DNA from: an uncultured Clostridia bacterium | GTDB lineage: Bacteria > Bacillota > Clostridia > Christensenellales > Borkfalkiaceae | NCBI GenBank assembly: GCA_944338165.1 | Contig: CALVLN010000004.1 | Span: forward strand, 1 to 64,000 | DNA: 64,000 nt | Reading direction: 5' to 3' | Shown: positions 33,357 to 42,700 of the stretch, in pieces | How the letters are laid out: each line of letters begins with the position of its first letter | How positions within the stretch are numbered: the first letter of the stretch is position 1 | Notes under the pieces: generated by a model | Told to the model about the DNA's origin: nothing | Seen by the model: the letters and a program-made list of their open reading frames with translations, nothing else | Databases searched by the model: none | Translations under genes and position numbers: made by a program

Positions 33357-35123
33357 TCATTTCCTCGCGTCTTCCGTCAGCGCGAGCACGGCGTCGCGCA
33401 GTACGAGGAGAGCGGCATCCGCTTCTTTCTCATCCGCGCCTTTCACGCCGAAATAAAACTTGATCTTAGGCTCCGTCCCCGAAGGGCGGACGCAGCACCA
33501 GCCGCCTTCCAGTTCAAAGTAAATGACGTCGCTTTTGGGCAGCGACAGCCCCGTACATGCCCCGTCCGCCGTCACGCGGCGAACGCCGTTGAGATAATCG
33601 CTGACGGCAAGTACGCGGTACGGGCCGATCTGCACGGGCGGCGACGTGCGCAGCCGCTCGGTAACGGCGCGGATGCGCGCCGCGCCTTCTTCGCCCGAAC
33701 GCGTAAAGGAGGCAAGCGATTCGCGAAAACAGCCGTATCTGCGGTACATGTCCCGCATGACGTCCAGAAGCGACTGCCCGCGCGTGCGATAGTATGCCGC
33801 CGCCTCGCAGAGCGCGACCGCCGCGGATACGGCGTCCTTATCCCGCGCGTGCGTGCCGACAAGGCAGCCGTAGCTCTCTTCGAAGCCGAATTCATACTCG
33901 TATGCGCCCTTCCCGGCGTCCGGTCTGCCGCCGTTTTTCGCCCGCGCCTCTTCAAAGAGGCGGATCTGTTCGCCGATGTATTTGAACCCCGTAAGCGTGC
34001 GGATGACGGAAACGCCGTATTCGCGCGCCAACGGGAATACCATGTCCGAAGAAACGATGGTGCTGACGATGGCGGCACAAGCGGGATCTTCCGGCAGAAG
34101 CCCAAGCTCCCGTTTGCGGGAAAGCCGGTATTCGGCAAGGAGCAGCCCGCTCATATTGCCCGTTAAGGGAACGTACTCCCCCGCCGACGCACGCACGTAT
34201 ACGCCGAGGCGGTCGGCGTCGGGGTCGGTGGCGAGCACGAGTTCCGCATCCGTCTCCCCGGCAAGTTCGAGGGCGAGGCGGAAACTTTCCTTCTCCTCCG
34301 GATTGGGATAGCGTACCGTGGGAAAATCGCCGTCCGGCAATTCCTGCTGCGGCACCACGGAAACGCGCGCAAACCCGAGCTTGCTCAAAATGCGCCGCAC
34401 GGGCAGATTCCCCGTCCCGTGCAGCGGCGTATAGACGATGCGCAGATCTCTGCCGGCAGCGACCGCCGCGCGGTCGATGACGGTATCCATGACCGCTGCG
34501 TCGAATGCGTCGTCCACGTCTTTGCCGATGCGCTCGATGAGCCCCTTCTGCCGCGCCTCCGCTTCCTCCATGCGCTTCACCGCCCCGTAACCGGGAACGC
34601 GCGCGATGGCGGCGACGATCTCGCCGTCGCGGGGCGGGACGATCTGTCCGCCGTCCGACCAATACACCTTGTAGCCGTTATAAGCGGGCGGGTTATGGCT
34701 CGCCGTGATGACGATGCCCGCCGTCGCCCTGAGCATGCGCACGGCAAAGGAAAGCTCCGGCGTCGGGCGCAGCCCGTCAAACAGATAGGCGCGGATGCCG
34801 TTTGCCGCCAGGATGCGCGCGGAATCGAGCGCAAATTCCCGCGACATGTGACGGCTGTCATAGGCAATGACCACGCTGCCGCCGCGCGTGCAGGAATTGA
34901 TATATTCGGATAACCCCTGCGTCGCCTTGCCGACGGTATAGAGGTTCATGCGGTTGGTGCCCGCCCCTAAAATGCCGCGCATGCCGCCCGTCCCGAAGGA
35001 AAGTTCCCTGTAGAATCTGTCCCTGATCTCCGCAGGGTCGGTCAGGGCAAGCAATTCGCGCTTCGTCGCCTCATCGAAGACGTCGCTCGTGCACCACAGC
35101 CGATACGTGCCGTTCACATCCAT
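33357..35123 (-). CDS. Phosphohexomutase (phosphoglucomutase/phosphomannomutase)
   Basis: A 588-residue alpha-D-phosphohexomutase with four domains. The phosphoserine is Ser142 in ITASHNP, the metal loop DPDADR is near 295, the sugar-binding GFEESYG is near 415 and the phosphate-binding RPSGTEPK is at the end. The length of about 570-590 is that of Gram-positive PgcA-type enzymes, which act on glucose or mannose phosphates. In this operon it would interconvert mannose-6-phosphate and mannose-1-phosphate for GDP-mannose synthesis. It starts 9 bases after ManC. Confidence 0.92.
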   Translation of the reverse strand: MDVNGTYRLWCTSDVFDEATKRELLALTDPAEIRDRFYRELSFGTGGMRGILGAGTNRMNLYTVGKATQGLSEYINSCTRGGSVVIAYDSRHMSREFALDSARILAANGIRAYLFDGLRPTPELSFAVRMLRATAGIVITASHNPPAYNGYKVYWSDGGQIVPPRDGEIVAAIARVPGYGAVKRMEEAEARQKGLIERIGKDVDDAFDAAVMDTVIDRAAVAAGRDLRIVYTPLHGTGNLPVRRILSKLGFARVSVVPQQELPDGDFPTVRYPNPEEKESFRLALELAGETDAELVLATDPDADRLGVYVRASAGEYVPLTGNMSGLLLAEYRLSRKRELGLLPEDPACAAIVSTIVSSDMVFPLAREYGVSVIRTLTGFKYIGEQIRLFEEARAKNGGRPDAGKGAYEYEFGFEESYGCLVGTHARDKDAVSAAVALCEAAAYYRTRGQSLLDVMRDMYRRYGCFRESLASFTRSGEEGAARIRAVTERLRTSPPVQIGPYRVLAVSDYLNGVRRVTADGACTGLSLPKSDVIYFELEGGWCCVRPSGTEPKIKFYFGVKGADEKEADAALLVLRDAVLALTEDARK

Positions 35124-35132
35124 ACGATTCCC

Positions 35133-36200
35133 TTATAACAGTTCTTCGCGCCCGTCCGCACGGAGCGATTCCGCGATCTTCTTGACTTCCTGCGCGCGAT
35201 CCTTCGGGCAGACGAGGACGGCGTCCGCCGTCTCCACGATGACGAGGCCCTCGACGCCGAGCGCCGCAACGAGCCTGCCGCTTGAATACGCCGTCGTATC
35301 CTTGCAGTCGAGGAGCAGCGTATCGCCGACCGTGACGTTGCCTTCGCCGTCTGCTTCCCGGATGGCGCCGAGCATATCCCAGCTCCCCACGTCGCTCCAG
35401 CCGAATTCCGCGGGAATGACCAGCGTATCGTCGCAATGTTCCAGGATGCCGTTGTCCACCGATATGGAGCGCATGCCCGCATAAGCCGCCGCCACGGCGT
35501 CTTTCTCCTGCGGGGTGCCGACGGCGCGCTCGATGCCCATGAGCGCTTCATAGATGTCCGGCAAAAGCACGCGGAATTTATCGAGCACCACGCTCGCCTT
35601 CCAGACGAAGATCCCGCTGTTCCAGACGAAATCGCCGCTTTTCAAAAATTCCTCGGCGCGCTCCTCGTTTGGCTTTTCCACAAATTTGAGGACGCGGCGG
35701 AATTCCCCTTCCGCCTCCCCCATGCGGATATACCCGTAGCCGGTTGCAGGGAAGGTCGGCGTGATGCCGACGGTGACGGGACAGCCCGTTTCCTCCGCTT
35801 TTTTTACGGCAAGACGCAGCACCCGCGCGTACTCAGCTTCGTCCCTGATGTATGCGTCGGCGGGCGCCACCACGAGCACGCCGTCGCCGCGCGTTTTCAA
35901 GATCGTGACCGCGGCAAGCCCGATGCACGCCGCCGTGTTATGCGCGGAGGGTTCGCGGAGGATGCGATCGGCCGCGATCTTCCCCTGCAGCGCGGCCTCG
36001 ACCGCCGCCGCCTGAACACAGTTTGTGACGAGATATAAATTTTCATACGGCGTGATGCGCGCCAGGCGCGTCGCCGTTTCCTTGACCATGACGTCCTTTC
36101 CGCTCAGATTGAGGAGCTGCTTGGGCGCCTTCTCGCGGGAGAGCGGCCAGAACCGCGTCCCGCCGCCGCCCGCCATGATGATGCCGTAAACGTTACGCAT
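35133..36200 (-). CDS. manC: Mannose-1-phosphate guanylyltransferase
   Basis: A 355-residue stand-alone GDP-mannose pyrophosphorylase. GGGGTRFWPLSREKAPKQLL at 11-30 is the GTP-binding signature, EPSAHNTAACIG and the VGITPTFPATGYGYI loop near 145-160 are typical, and the FVEKP motif follows. It makes GDP-mannose from mannose-1-phosphate and GTP. It lacks the C-terminal cupin of bifunctional enzymes. The operon thus carries two GMP-type domains. Its start overlaps the end of the GT4 gene by 8 bases. Confidence 0.93.
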   Translation of the reverse strand: MRNVYGIIMAGGGGTRFWPLSREKAPKQLLNLSGKDVMVKETATRLARITPYENLYLVTNCVQAAAVEAALQGKIAADRILREPSAHNTAACIGLAAVTILKTRGDGVLVVAPADAYIRDEAEYARVLRLAVKKAEETGCPVTVGITPTFPATGYGYIRMGEAEGEFRRVLKFVEKPNEERAEEFLKSGDFVWNSGIFVWKASVVLDKFRVLLPDIYEALMGIERAVGTPQEKDAVAAAYAGMRSISVDNGILEHCDDTLVIPAEFGWSDVGSWDMLGAIREADGEGNVTVGDTLLLDCKDTTAYSSGRLVAALGVEGLVIVETADAVLVCPKDRAQEVKKIAESLRADGREELL

Positions 36201-37329
36201 TGATATCCTCCTTGATCAGCCGCACGGTCTGCTCGGCAAACCGGCGGAAAGTGAAAAGCGCGCCCGCGCGCTCCTTTGCCGCGCAGCCCAGACGCGTGCG
36301 CAGCGAAACGTCGTCGGCAAGCACGCGCATGCACGAAGCAAACGACTCTGCATTTGCGTTTTCCGCTTCCAGCCCGGTCACGCCGTCCAAAGAGACGTAG
36401 TTGACGCCGGATCCCTCGATGCGGAAGGTGACGGAAGGCTTGCCGAACGTCATCGCCTCGGCGAGCGCGATGCCGAACGCCTCGTTCTTGGTGACAGACG
36501 GAAAGCAAAACAGATCGCACGCGGACAGGTACGCCTTCAGGTCCGCGTCGCTGACCTTCCCCAAAAAAGAGACCTTGCCGTCGCCCGCCGCCAGCTCTTT
36601 CAGCTGCGGCGTAAGGGGCCCCTCCCCCGCTATGAAGATGCGGAAGCGGTCGTCGAGCAGCCTGCTCGCGCGGACGAGGTATTCCATCCCCTTGTAAGGG
36701 ACGTGCCTGCCCACGGCAAAGCAGACGATCTTGCCCGCGTACCTCGCGCGGATGGCCGCGGCGGAGGCGCGCGTTTCGCCGTCCTCGCCGATGTGCGCGT
36801 CGCTTGCGCAGCAGGGAATGACGGTGCACTTTTCGCGCACGGAGCGCAGCCATTTGCTGCCCTCCACGTAGTCGGGGCTGGTCGCCACCACCGTCTGTGC
36901 GCGGGAAAGCAGGCGGCGCGTCTGCCCCTCAAACAATTTGCCCAGCAGCTTTTGCTTGGTGATATCGAGATGCCACCATAAAATCAGCCGCACCTGCGGG
37001 CGTTTTTTGAGAAGTTTCAACAGATAATGCGCGCCGAACGGATTGGGATAATGAAAAATGACGGTATCCGGCGCAAATGCCTCAAACGTCTTTTTCAGCA
37101 GCCTCCCGTAGGAAAAAGAAAGCGACTGGGAGGCGACTTTGGCAAAACAGCCCGCGCGGACGACGCGGACGCCGTCCACTTCATCCTCGGCGTCCCCGCC
37201 TTCATGCTGAAAACAAAAAACCTGCCGGTCGATCCCTTCGCCCGCGAGCGCGGAAGATATATCGTAAGCGACCTGCTCCACCCCGCCGACGTGCGGAGGG
37301 TAGTAGTTGCTGATCTGCAATAATTTCAT
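36193..37329 (-). CDS. Family 4 glycosyltransferase
   Basis: A 378-residue GT-B glycosyltransferase of GT4. The N-terminus QISNYYPPHVGGVEQV is the acceptor-side glycine loop, and the C-terminal half has GRHVPYKGMEYLVRA and the E-x7-E motif NEAFGIALAEA near 300-310. First gene of the GDP-mannose operon, so a mannosyltransferase acting on a lipid or polysaccharide precursor at the inner membrane face is likely. The acceptor is unknown. The leader of about 100 bases contains a stem CCGCGGGC / GCCCGCGG just before the gene. Confidence 0.88.
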   Translation of the reverse strand: MKLLQISNYYPPHVGGVEQVAYDISSALAGEGIDRQVFCFQHEGGDAEDEVDGVRVVRAGCFAKVASQSLSFSYGRLLKKTFEAFAPDTVIFHYPNPFGAHYLLKLLKKRPQVRLILWWHLDITKQKLLGKLFEGQTRRLLSRAQTVVATSPDYVEGSKWLRSVREKCTVIPCCASDAHIGEDGETRASAAAIRARYAGKIVCFAVGRHVPYKGMEYLVRASRLLDDRFRIFIAGEGPLTPQLKELAAGDGKVSFLGKVSDADLKAYLSACDLFCFPSVTKNEAFGIALAEAMTFGKPSVTFRIEGSGVNYVSLDGVTGLEAENANAESFASCMRVLADDVSLRTRLGCAAKERAGALFTFRRFAEQTVRLIKEDINA

Positions 37330-37438
37330 GAATTTAGACTCCGGACCGCGGGCTTTTTCGCGCGCCCGCGGAAAACAAACGGACGGTCAGGCGTCCCGTT
37401 CCCCATCCGGGAGGGCGCCGTCGCTTCGCGACAAAATT

Positions 37439-37467
37439 ATTATAGCATCCATCGGCTTTTCTGTCAA
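37439..37467 (-). promoter_or_regulatory. Promoter of the GDP-mannose operon
   Basis: Minus strand TTGACA (37467-37462), 17 bases, TATAAT (37444-37439): full consensus. The gap 37330-37676 otherwise contains the leader and the upp terminator only. Confidence 0.88.
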
Positions 37468-37604
37468 TATTTTGCCCGTGATTCCCCCTTGAGTATGTGC
37501 CGCTTTCGGCAAATTTATCGGAAAAAACGCCCTCCGCCGCCCTCACGGCAAGGCGGAAACGGAGCGGCCTGCGCTTTTTTTGTCCCGCTTGACAAATTTT
37601 ACAC

Positions 37605-37634
37605 AAAAAAGAGGCGCGGACCTGCGTCCGCGCC
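37605..37634 (-). terminator. Terminator after upp
   Basis: GGCGCGGAC / GTCCGCGCC (37613-37621, 37626-37634), 4-base loop, followed on the minus strand by TCTTTTTTG. Confidence 0.9.
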
Positions 37635-37676
37635 CGATTGGGGAAAAAAGATGAAAAATGGAATGTGTGAGCAGAA

Positions 37677-38315
37677 TTATTTGGTACCGAACAGGCGGTC
37701 GCCCGCATCGCCGAGACCGGGCAGAATATAGCCGTTCTCGTTGAGGCAGCGATCGAGCGTCGAGACGTAAACGGGTACGTCGGGATACGCCTCCGCGACC
37801 TTTTTGACGCCTTCCGGCGCGCCGATGATGGACATGAGTTTGATGTGCTTGCAGCCGCGCTTTTTCAAGGCGGCGATGGCGTCGCACGCAGACCCGCCCG
37901 TCGCCAGCATGGGATCGACGAGGAACACCAGCTTATCCTCGATGCCGTCGGGAAGTTTGCAGTAGTACTCGTGCGGGAGCAGCGTCTCCTCGTCGCGGTA
38001 CATGCCGATATGCCCCACCTTGGCCGTGGGAAACAGCGTGTGGATGCCGTTGACCATGCCGAGGCCTGCCCGCAGAATGGGCACGATGACAACGCTCTGT
38101 TCGGGAACTCGGTACTGCGTGGTGACCTCGAGCGGCGTCTTGACCTGTACGGGAACCGTCTCCACGTCGCGCATGCTCTCATACGTCATGAGCGTGGTGA
38201 TCTCTTCGATGAGTTCGCGGAATTCCTTCATGCCCGTCTTTTCGTCGCGCAGAATGGATACCTTGTGACGGATGAGCGGGTGATCGAAGATAAATACGTT
38301 GGGATATCCGTTCAT
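37677..38315 (-). CDS. upp: Uracil phosphoribosyltransferase
   Basis: A 212-residue type I phosphoribosyltransferase that converts uracil and PRPP to UMP. The PRPP loop is [11 protein letters not shown] near 133-143, [10 protein letters not shown] near 82-91 is the hood motif, and the C-terminal [13 protein letters not shown] binds uracil. Length and sequence are typical. It lies 3 bases after uraA and forms a uracil uptake and salvage operon with it; a strong terminator follows. Confidence 0.97.
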   Translation of the reverse strand: MNGYPNVFIFDHPLIRHKVSILRDEKTGMKEFRELIEEITTLMTYESMRDVETVPVQVKTPLEVTTQYRVPEQSVVIVPILRAGLGMVNGIHTLFPTAKVGHIGMYRDEETLLPHEYYCKLPDGIEDKLVFLVDPMLATGGSACDAIAALKKRGCKHIKLMSIIGAPEGVKKVAEAYPDVPVYVSTLDRCLNENGYILPGLGDAGDRLFGTK

Positions 38316-38318
38316 GAT

Positions 38319-39770
38319 TCAACCCTCCTTTTCCTCTGCGGGAACCGCCTCTTCCGCAGACTCTGCCGCAGGCATGTCCGCAGTTTCTGCAGCTTCTGCA
38401 GTTTCCGCGCCCTCGCTTTCCCCCTGATCCTTGAAGCCGCCGACGAGGACGTTGGTAAGGATGCCGAGGATGAGCGCGCAGGCGACCTGCGTGACGGTGA
38501 CCTTGCCGAACTGCAGGCTCATGCCGCCGACGCCCGCGATGAGGATGACGGAAACGACGAACAGATTTTTGTTTTCGTTGAGGTCGACCTTCTGGATCAT
38601 TTTAAGGCCGGACACGGCAATGAAGCCGTAAAGCGAGATGCATACGCCGCCCATGACGCAGGACGGGATGGTCGCCAGGAAGGTGACGAACGGCGCCAGG
38701 AAGGAGGCGAGAATGGCGAGGATGGCCGTGGTAAAGATGGTGATGACGGAAGCGTTGCCCGAGATCGCCACGCAGCCGACCGATTCGCCGTAAGTCGTGT
38801 TGGGGCAGCCGCCGAAGAAAGCGCCCACCATGGAGCCGACGCCGTCGCCGAGCAGCGTACGCGAGAGCCCGGGATCCTTGAGGAGATCCGTCTCGATGAT
38901 GGAACTGATGTTCTTATGGTCGGCGATGTGCTCGGCGAGCACGACGAACGCCACGGGAACATATGCGACGGCAATGGTGCCGATGTACGCGCCGAGGGAT
39001 CCGACGTCGCCGAACTCATAATTGCCGCTGAACGCGGTCAGGAAGGTGAAATCGGGATACCACTGCATGTCCTTGAACTTGGTAAAGTCGATGAGGCGCA
39101 TCGCTTCCGCCCCCTCGATGTAGCTGAACGCCGTGAAGATGGCGGCGAGGACGTACCCTGCGAGGATGCCCATGACGAAGGGGATCATCTTCAGCATCTT
39201 CTTGCCGTAGACGGAGCAGGCGATCGTCGTGCCGAGCGTGACGAGCGCGCACAGCAGCCCGAGCCCCGTCGTGAGATTCATGGTGAACCCGCCGTCCGCA
39301 TTGACGACGTGCCCCGCCGCATCGCCGACCGCATTCCCCGCCAGCGAAAGGCCGATGATGGCGACCGTAGGGCCGATGACGACTGCCGGCATGAGCTTAT
39401 CGATCCACTTTACGCCGCAGAACTTGACGATGACCGCAATGATGACGTAAACGAGCCCTGCGAACAGCGCGCCGATGATGAGGCCGAGGTATCCGACCGA
39501 CATAGAGACCGCGCCCGCAAACGCCGTCGCCATCGAGCCGAGGAAGGCGAACGAGCTGCCGAGAAACACGGGGCTTTTGAACTGCGTGAACAGCAGATAG
39601 ACGATCGTGCCCGCCCCCGCGCCGAAGAGCGCCGCCGACGTGGACATATCGTTCCCGATCGCGATGGGGACGGCGATGGTCGCCGCGAGGATGGCGAGCA
39701 GCTGCTGAAGCGCGAACAGGAGCAGCTGCGGGAAGCGCGGCCGATCCTTGACACCGTAAACCATTTTCAT
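38319..39770 (-). CDS. uraA: Uracil permease, NCS2 family
   Basis: A 483-residue nucleobase:cation symporter with about 14 membrane segments. The substrate-site motifs are LAEHIADHKN near 305-314 and GGCPNTTYGES near 340-350, as in UraA. A C-terminal tail of some 35 residues is rich in Ala and Glu (ending PAEEKEG), longer than in most homologues. AGAGGT precedes the ATG. No clear promoter or PyrR-type attenuator is visible in the 136-base gap to acpP, which is GC-rich, so transcription may partly come through the acpP terminator. Confidence 0.95.
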   Translation of the reverse strand: MKMVYGVKDRPRFPQLLLFALQQLLAILAATIAVPIAIGNDMSTSAALFGAGAGTIVYLLFTQFKSPVFLGSSFAFLGSMATAFAGAVSMSVGYLGLIIGALFAGLVYVIIAVIVKFCGVKWIDKLMPAVVIGPTVAIIGLSLAGNAVGDAAGHVVNADGGFTMNLTTGLGLLCALVTLGTTIACSVYGKKMLKMIPFVMGILAGYVLAAIFTAFSYIEGAEAMRLIDFTKFKDMQWYPDFTFLTAFSGNYEFGDVGSLGAYIGTIAVAYVPVAFVVLAEHIADHKNISSIIETDLLKDPGLSRTLLGDGVGSMVGAFFGGCPNTTYGESVGCVAISGNASVITIFTTAILAILASFLAPFVTFLATIPSCVMGGVCISLYGFIAVSGLKMIQKVDLNENKNLFVVSVILIAGVGGMSLQFGKVTVTQVACALILGILTNVLVGGFKDQGESEGAETAEAAETADMPAAESAEEAVPAEEKEG

Positions 39771-39869
39771 ATACTTTTACCTCTTTCGCATATTCCGGCG
39801 GCCGCCGAAGAGGCGCTCTGCCGGTCTTTTCCCTTGGAGTGCGCCGCTTGGCCCCGGCGCAGGGCATGC

Positions 39870-39897
39870 AAAACGCGCCTTGCGTCAAGGCGCGTTT
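39870..39897 (-). terminator. Terminator of acpP
   Basis: AACGCGCCTT / AAGGCGCGTT (39872-39881, 39887-39896) around 5 bases. The T-tract is short (TTTTG). Confidence 0.6.
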
Positions 39898-39906
39898 CCG
39901 AATGCG

Positions 39907-40134
39907 TTATTTCTGCAATGTTTCCATCATTTTGACGATGTCGCCCACCGTTTTGAGATTTTCCACCTCTCCTTCAGGGAGAGTGATCCCATATTCGTCT
40001 TCCAGCGCCATCATGAGTTCCACGACGTCGAGGGAATCCGCCCCGAGATCTTTAACGACTTCTGATTCTGCCGTGATCTTCTCTTCGGGGATCCCCAGCT
40101 GCTCCGCGAGCATCTTGCATACTTTTTCGAACAT
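39907..40134 (-). CDS. acpP: Acyl carrier protein
   Basis: A 75-residue acidic four-helix carrier. Ser34 in GADSLDVVEL receives the phosphopantetheine arm. The sequence is that of a fatty-acid synthase ACP. It stands alone between its own promoter and terminator. The fab genes are not in the window. Being 25 kb away from the acylation operon, it is only a remote candidate for that system's missing carrier. Confidence 0.95.
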   Translation of the reverse strand: MFEKVCKMLAEQLGIPEEKITAESEVVKDLGADSLDVVELMMALEDEYGITLPEGEVENLKTVGDIVKMMETLQK

Positions 40135-40187
40135 TTTTATCCTCCGCTCCCCGCAGCAAGCGCACGCGGGCGTAATGCTTTTTTATT

Positions 40188-40216
40188 ATTGTATAATACT
40201 TTCCCGTGATTGTCAA
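40188..40216 (-). promoter_or_regulatory. Promoter of acpP
   Basis: Minus strand TTGACA (40216-40211), 17 bases, TACAAT (40193-40188). It begins 15 bases after the stop of the alkD-like gene. Confidence 0.8.
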
Positions 40217-40230
40217 GAAGTTTTCAAAAA

Positions 40231-40923
40231 TCACGGCAAACTTTTTGCAGCAAACGACTGCTTCAGGGCGGAAAGACGGTCTTTCTGCTCCCGCGTCAGG
40301 CGGAAACTTTCCCGCGCTTTGCGCACGGCAAGAGCGCGCAGCCGCGGGGAGAGCCCTTCTTCCTGCAAAAAAGAGTATCCCTCCTCAAAAAAATGCGCCA
40401 ACACTTCGGCGGTCAGCCATGCCGCCCCCATACAGACGTAATATTGCGCATCCGTACACATGCGCACGCTTCGGAAGATCAGCGGCAGATACTCCCGCCT
40501 CACATAATGTTTCAAAAGCGTGACGAGCGCGTACCGCACGACAAATTCACGCCCGTCGGAAAGATATTTTTCAAGATACGGGAGATACGCTTCCCTGTTC
40601 CCGTCGAGGCAGGGCGCACGGAACGAATCGCACGTTGCCCAGTTATCCAGCTTTTCCACAAGCATATCCGCCGCCGGGACGAACGAACCGTAAGGGAGCA
40701 TGTCCGCGATCAGGCATTTGAGCAGCGTCACCTCGTAATATTCGTCCGGAAAGGCGGCAAGCACGGAAAACTCCCCCTTCCATTCCCGCGCAAGCGCGCG
40801 CAGCACGGGCATGCGCACCCCGATCACGCGGATCGCATCGTTGTTCAGCAGCCGCTTGTGAAAAGCACGGTAGCTTTCATCTGCATGCGAAAAGAGGCGG
40901 GAAAGCACTTCATCGTAGGTCAT
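40231..40923 (-). CDS. DNA alkylation repair protein, AlkD-like
   Basis: A 230-residue all-helical HEAT-like repeat protein matching the AlkD family (for example VIGVRMPVLRALAREW near 33-48, LDNWATCDSF near 92-101 and FVVRYALVTLLKHYV). AlkD removes bulky positively charged alkylated bases from DNA. The start at 40923 has AAAGGAGAT upstream; an upstream Met 20 codons earlier is before this site. Last gene of the repair-rich operon that begins with uvrC. Confidence 0.88.
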   Translation of the reverse strand: MTYDEVLSRLFSHADESYRAFHKRLLNNDAIRVIGVRMPVLRALAREWKGEFSVLAAFPDEYYEVTLLKCLIADMLPYGSFVPAADMLVEKLDNWATCDSFRAPCLDGNREAYLPYLEKYLSDGREFVVRYALVTLLKHYVRREYLPLIFRSVRMCTDAQYYVCMGAAWLTAEVLAHFFEEGYSFLQEEGLSPRLRALAVRKARESFRLTREQKDRLSALKQSFAAKSLP

Positions 40924-40963
40924 GGTATCTCCTTTGTATCTAAGCATATGCGCATATCTGCAT

Positions 40964-41455
40964 TTATCGGCGCGGAAAAACATCGGCCAGCGCCGCTTCC
41001 CACGTCTCTTTCCGATAGCGGGGATTTGCGGGCGACGTGGAAGGCAAAAGGCGCACCATGTCCGTATACTGCGGGAAATGTTTCACCGTGAGCGCATAGC
41101 TCTTGCTGCCGTTGCAGAAGACCGCTCTCAGCGGACACGCCCCGAACAGAGCGGGAAGGTCCGCGATGCATTCCCCGCGGATGGAGGCGTCGGCAGAACC
41201 GACGACGTCGCATTCGGTGACGATGTCCCAAAGCGCGATGCGGCGGCGCTGCAAAAAGGCGCGCTTGCCCGCCGTATCGGGAGGGATGCTCTCCCCGAAA
41301 AACCCGCACAGCATGCCCCAGAACCTGTTCTGCGGGTTGCCGTAATAAAAGTCAACGCGGCGGCTCAGGACGGAAGGGAAACTCCCCAGTATGAGCAGTT
41401 CGCTCCGTTCGTCGAACACGGGCGCAAATCCTGCTGCGCGCTCGTACCCGCTCAC
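40964..41455 (-). CDS. Uracil-DNA glycosylase superfamily protein (mismatch-specific/deoxyinosine type)
   Basis: A 163-residue small glycosylase of the UDG fold. ELLILGSFPSVLSRRVDFYY at 19-38 matches motif 1 of the DNA-deoxyinosine glycosylase/MUG-like group, NRFWGML follows, and LPSTSPAN near 136-143 is the DNA-intercalation motif 2. It excises deaminated bases. It begins with GTG at 41455, inside a 4-base overlap (GTGA) with the stop of the M16 peptidase gene. Substrate preference (uracil, hypoxanthine or mismatched thymine) cannot be fixed from sequence. Confidence 0.85.
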   Translation of the reverse strand: MSGYERAAGFAPVFDERSELLILGSFPSVLSRRVDFYYGNPQNRFWGMLCGFFGESIPPDTAGKRAFLQRRRIALWDIVTECDVVGSADASIRGECIADLPALFGACPLRAVFCNGSKSYALTVKHFPQYTDMVRLLPSTSPANPRYRKETWEAALADVFPRR

Positions 41456-42690
41456 ACTTCCACCGCGCCTTTGAGGTTGCCCACCGTTGCGGATGCCAGG
41501 CGGGAGAAATCAAAACTTTCGCCGATGACGCGCATGACGTCGTCGCGGGTAAGCGCGGAGATCTCGCGCATGTTCTTCTCAAAATCATACACTTCGCCCG
41601 TATACAAAAGCTGTTTGCCGTAACGGAGCATCTGCGCCGAGGTGTTTTCCTGCGAAAAGACGGCGCCCGCCTTCATCTGCTCCCTGCCGCGCAGGAACTC
41701 CTCCTCCGTGATCCCCTCCCGCGAGAGGGTACGGATGACGTCTGCGACGGCGTCTGCCGCCTGCTGCGCTTTCTGCGGATTGACGCCGGCGTATACGGTG
41801 AGAAGTCCCGTCTCCGCATAGTGCGACGGATAGGAATAGACGGAATAGGCGAGGCCGAGCTCCTCGCGCACCTTTTTGAAGAGACGCGAACTCATGCCGC
41901 CGCCCAGGATGGTGTTCATGACCTGCACCGCCTGAAAATCGGGATGCTCGCGCGGCACGCAGGGGAAGGACAGGGCAAAATGCGCCTGTTCGATCTCCTT
42001 TTTGCGAAACTCCCTGCCGCAGGCACGGCGGACCTGCTTTTTCCTCTGCACAAACGGCTGCGCGGCGAGATCGCCGAATTGCTTCTCCGCGATCTCCTCG
42101 GCGAGCGCAGGGTCGATGTTGCCCGCAAAGGCGATCACGATATTTTGCGGCGCATAGCGTTCCTTTTTATAGGCAAACAGCTGTTCCCGCGTGAAGGAGG
42201 AAACGTTCTTCGCGGGGCCGAGGATGTTGCGGCCGTATCCCTCGTTCCCGAACGAGGCGCGGGCGAGAAGATCCAGGCAAAGATCCTCGGGCGAATCCTC
42301 GTCCATGTTGATCTCCTCAAGCACCACCCCTTTTTCCCGCTTCATCTCCTCCTCGGGGAAGACGGCGTTGAGGAAGAGGTCCGAAAGCAGCGCAAACGCC
42401 TCCGCCGCATGATCGGACGTGCTCTTGACGTAATAGCAGGTGAGATCTTTGCCCGTGAAGGCGTTGACCTGCGCACCCAGCGCGTCAAAAGCATCGGAAA
42501 GCGCAAACGCCGTTCTCGTCGGCGTCCCCTTGAACTGCATGTGTTCGATGAAATGTGAAATGCCGTCCTCGGCATCCGTCTCGAAGGCGGCGCCCGTGCC
42601 GACGAGGATGCCCGTCGTGACGGAAAACAGCCCTTCCATCTGCTTGACGATGAGCCTTGCGCCGCTTTTGAGTGTCTTTGTCGTGATCAT
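41452..42690 (-). CDS. M16-family zinc peptidase
   Basis: A 412-residue pitrilysin-type metallopeptidase of the YmxG/MPP-beta size class. The inverted zinc motif HFIEH is at 46-50 (ligands His46 and His50, catalytic Glu49), with the third ligand in the VVLEEINMDEDSPED region near 125. The two halves of the protein form the usual active and inactive domains. These enzymes degrade peptides in the cytoplasm or process precursors. 10 bases after the CE4 gene and overlapping the glycosylase gene by 4. Confidence 0.92.
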   Translation of the reverse strand: MITTKTLKSGARLIVKQMEGLFSVTTGILVGTGAAFETDAEDGISHFIEHMQFKGTPTRTAFALSDAFDALGAQVNAFTGKDLTCYYVKSTSDHAAEAFALLSDLFLNAVFPEEEMKREKGVVLEEINMDEDSPEDLCLDLLARASFGNEGYGRNILGPAKNVSSFTREQLFAYKKERYAPQNIVIAFAGNIDPALAEEIAEKQFGDLAAQPFVQRKKQVRRACGREFRKKEIEQAHFALSFPCVPREHPDFQAVQVMNTILGGGMSSRLFKKVREELGLAYSVYSYPSHYAETGLLTVYAGVNPQKAQQAADAVADVIRTLSREGITEEEFLRGREQMKAGAVFSQENTSAQMLRYGKQLLYTGEVYDFEKNMREISALTRDDVMRVIGESFDFSRLASATVGNLKGAVEV

Positions 42691-42700
42691 ATCGTTCTCC

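Noticed and set aside
39771..39906. Pyrimidine attenuator or riboswitch before uraA
   Set aside because: The leader is GC-rich with several possible stems, but I could find neither an antiterminator/terminator pair nor a PyrR-binding loop.
39907..40134. This ACP as the missing carrier of the acylation operon
   Set aside because: It has its own promoter and terminator 25 kb away and looks like the normal fatty-acid ACP. Use by the acylation system is possible but nothing in the sequence supports it.
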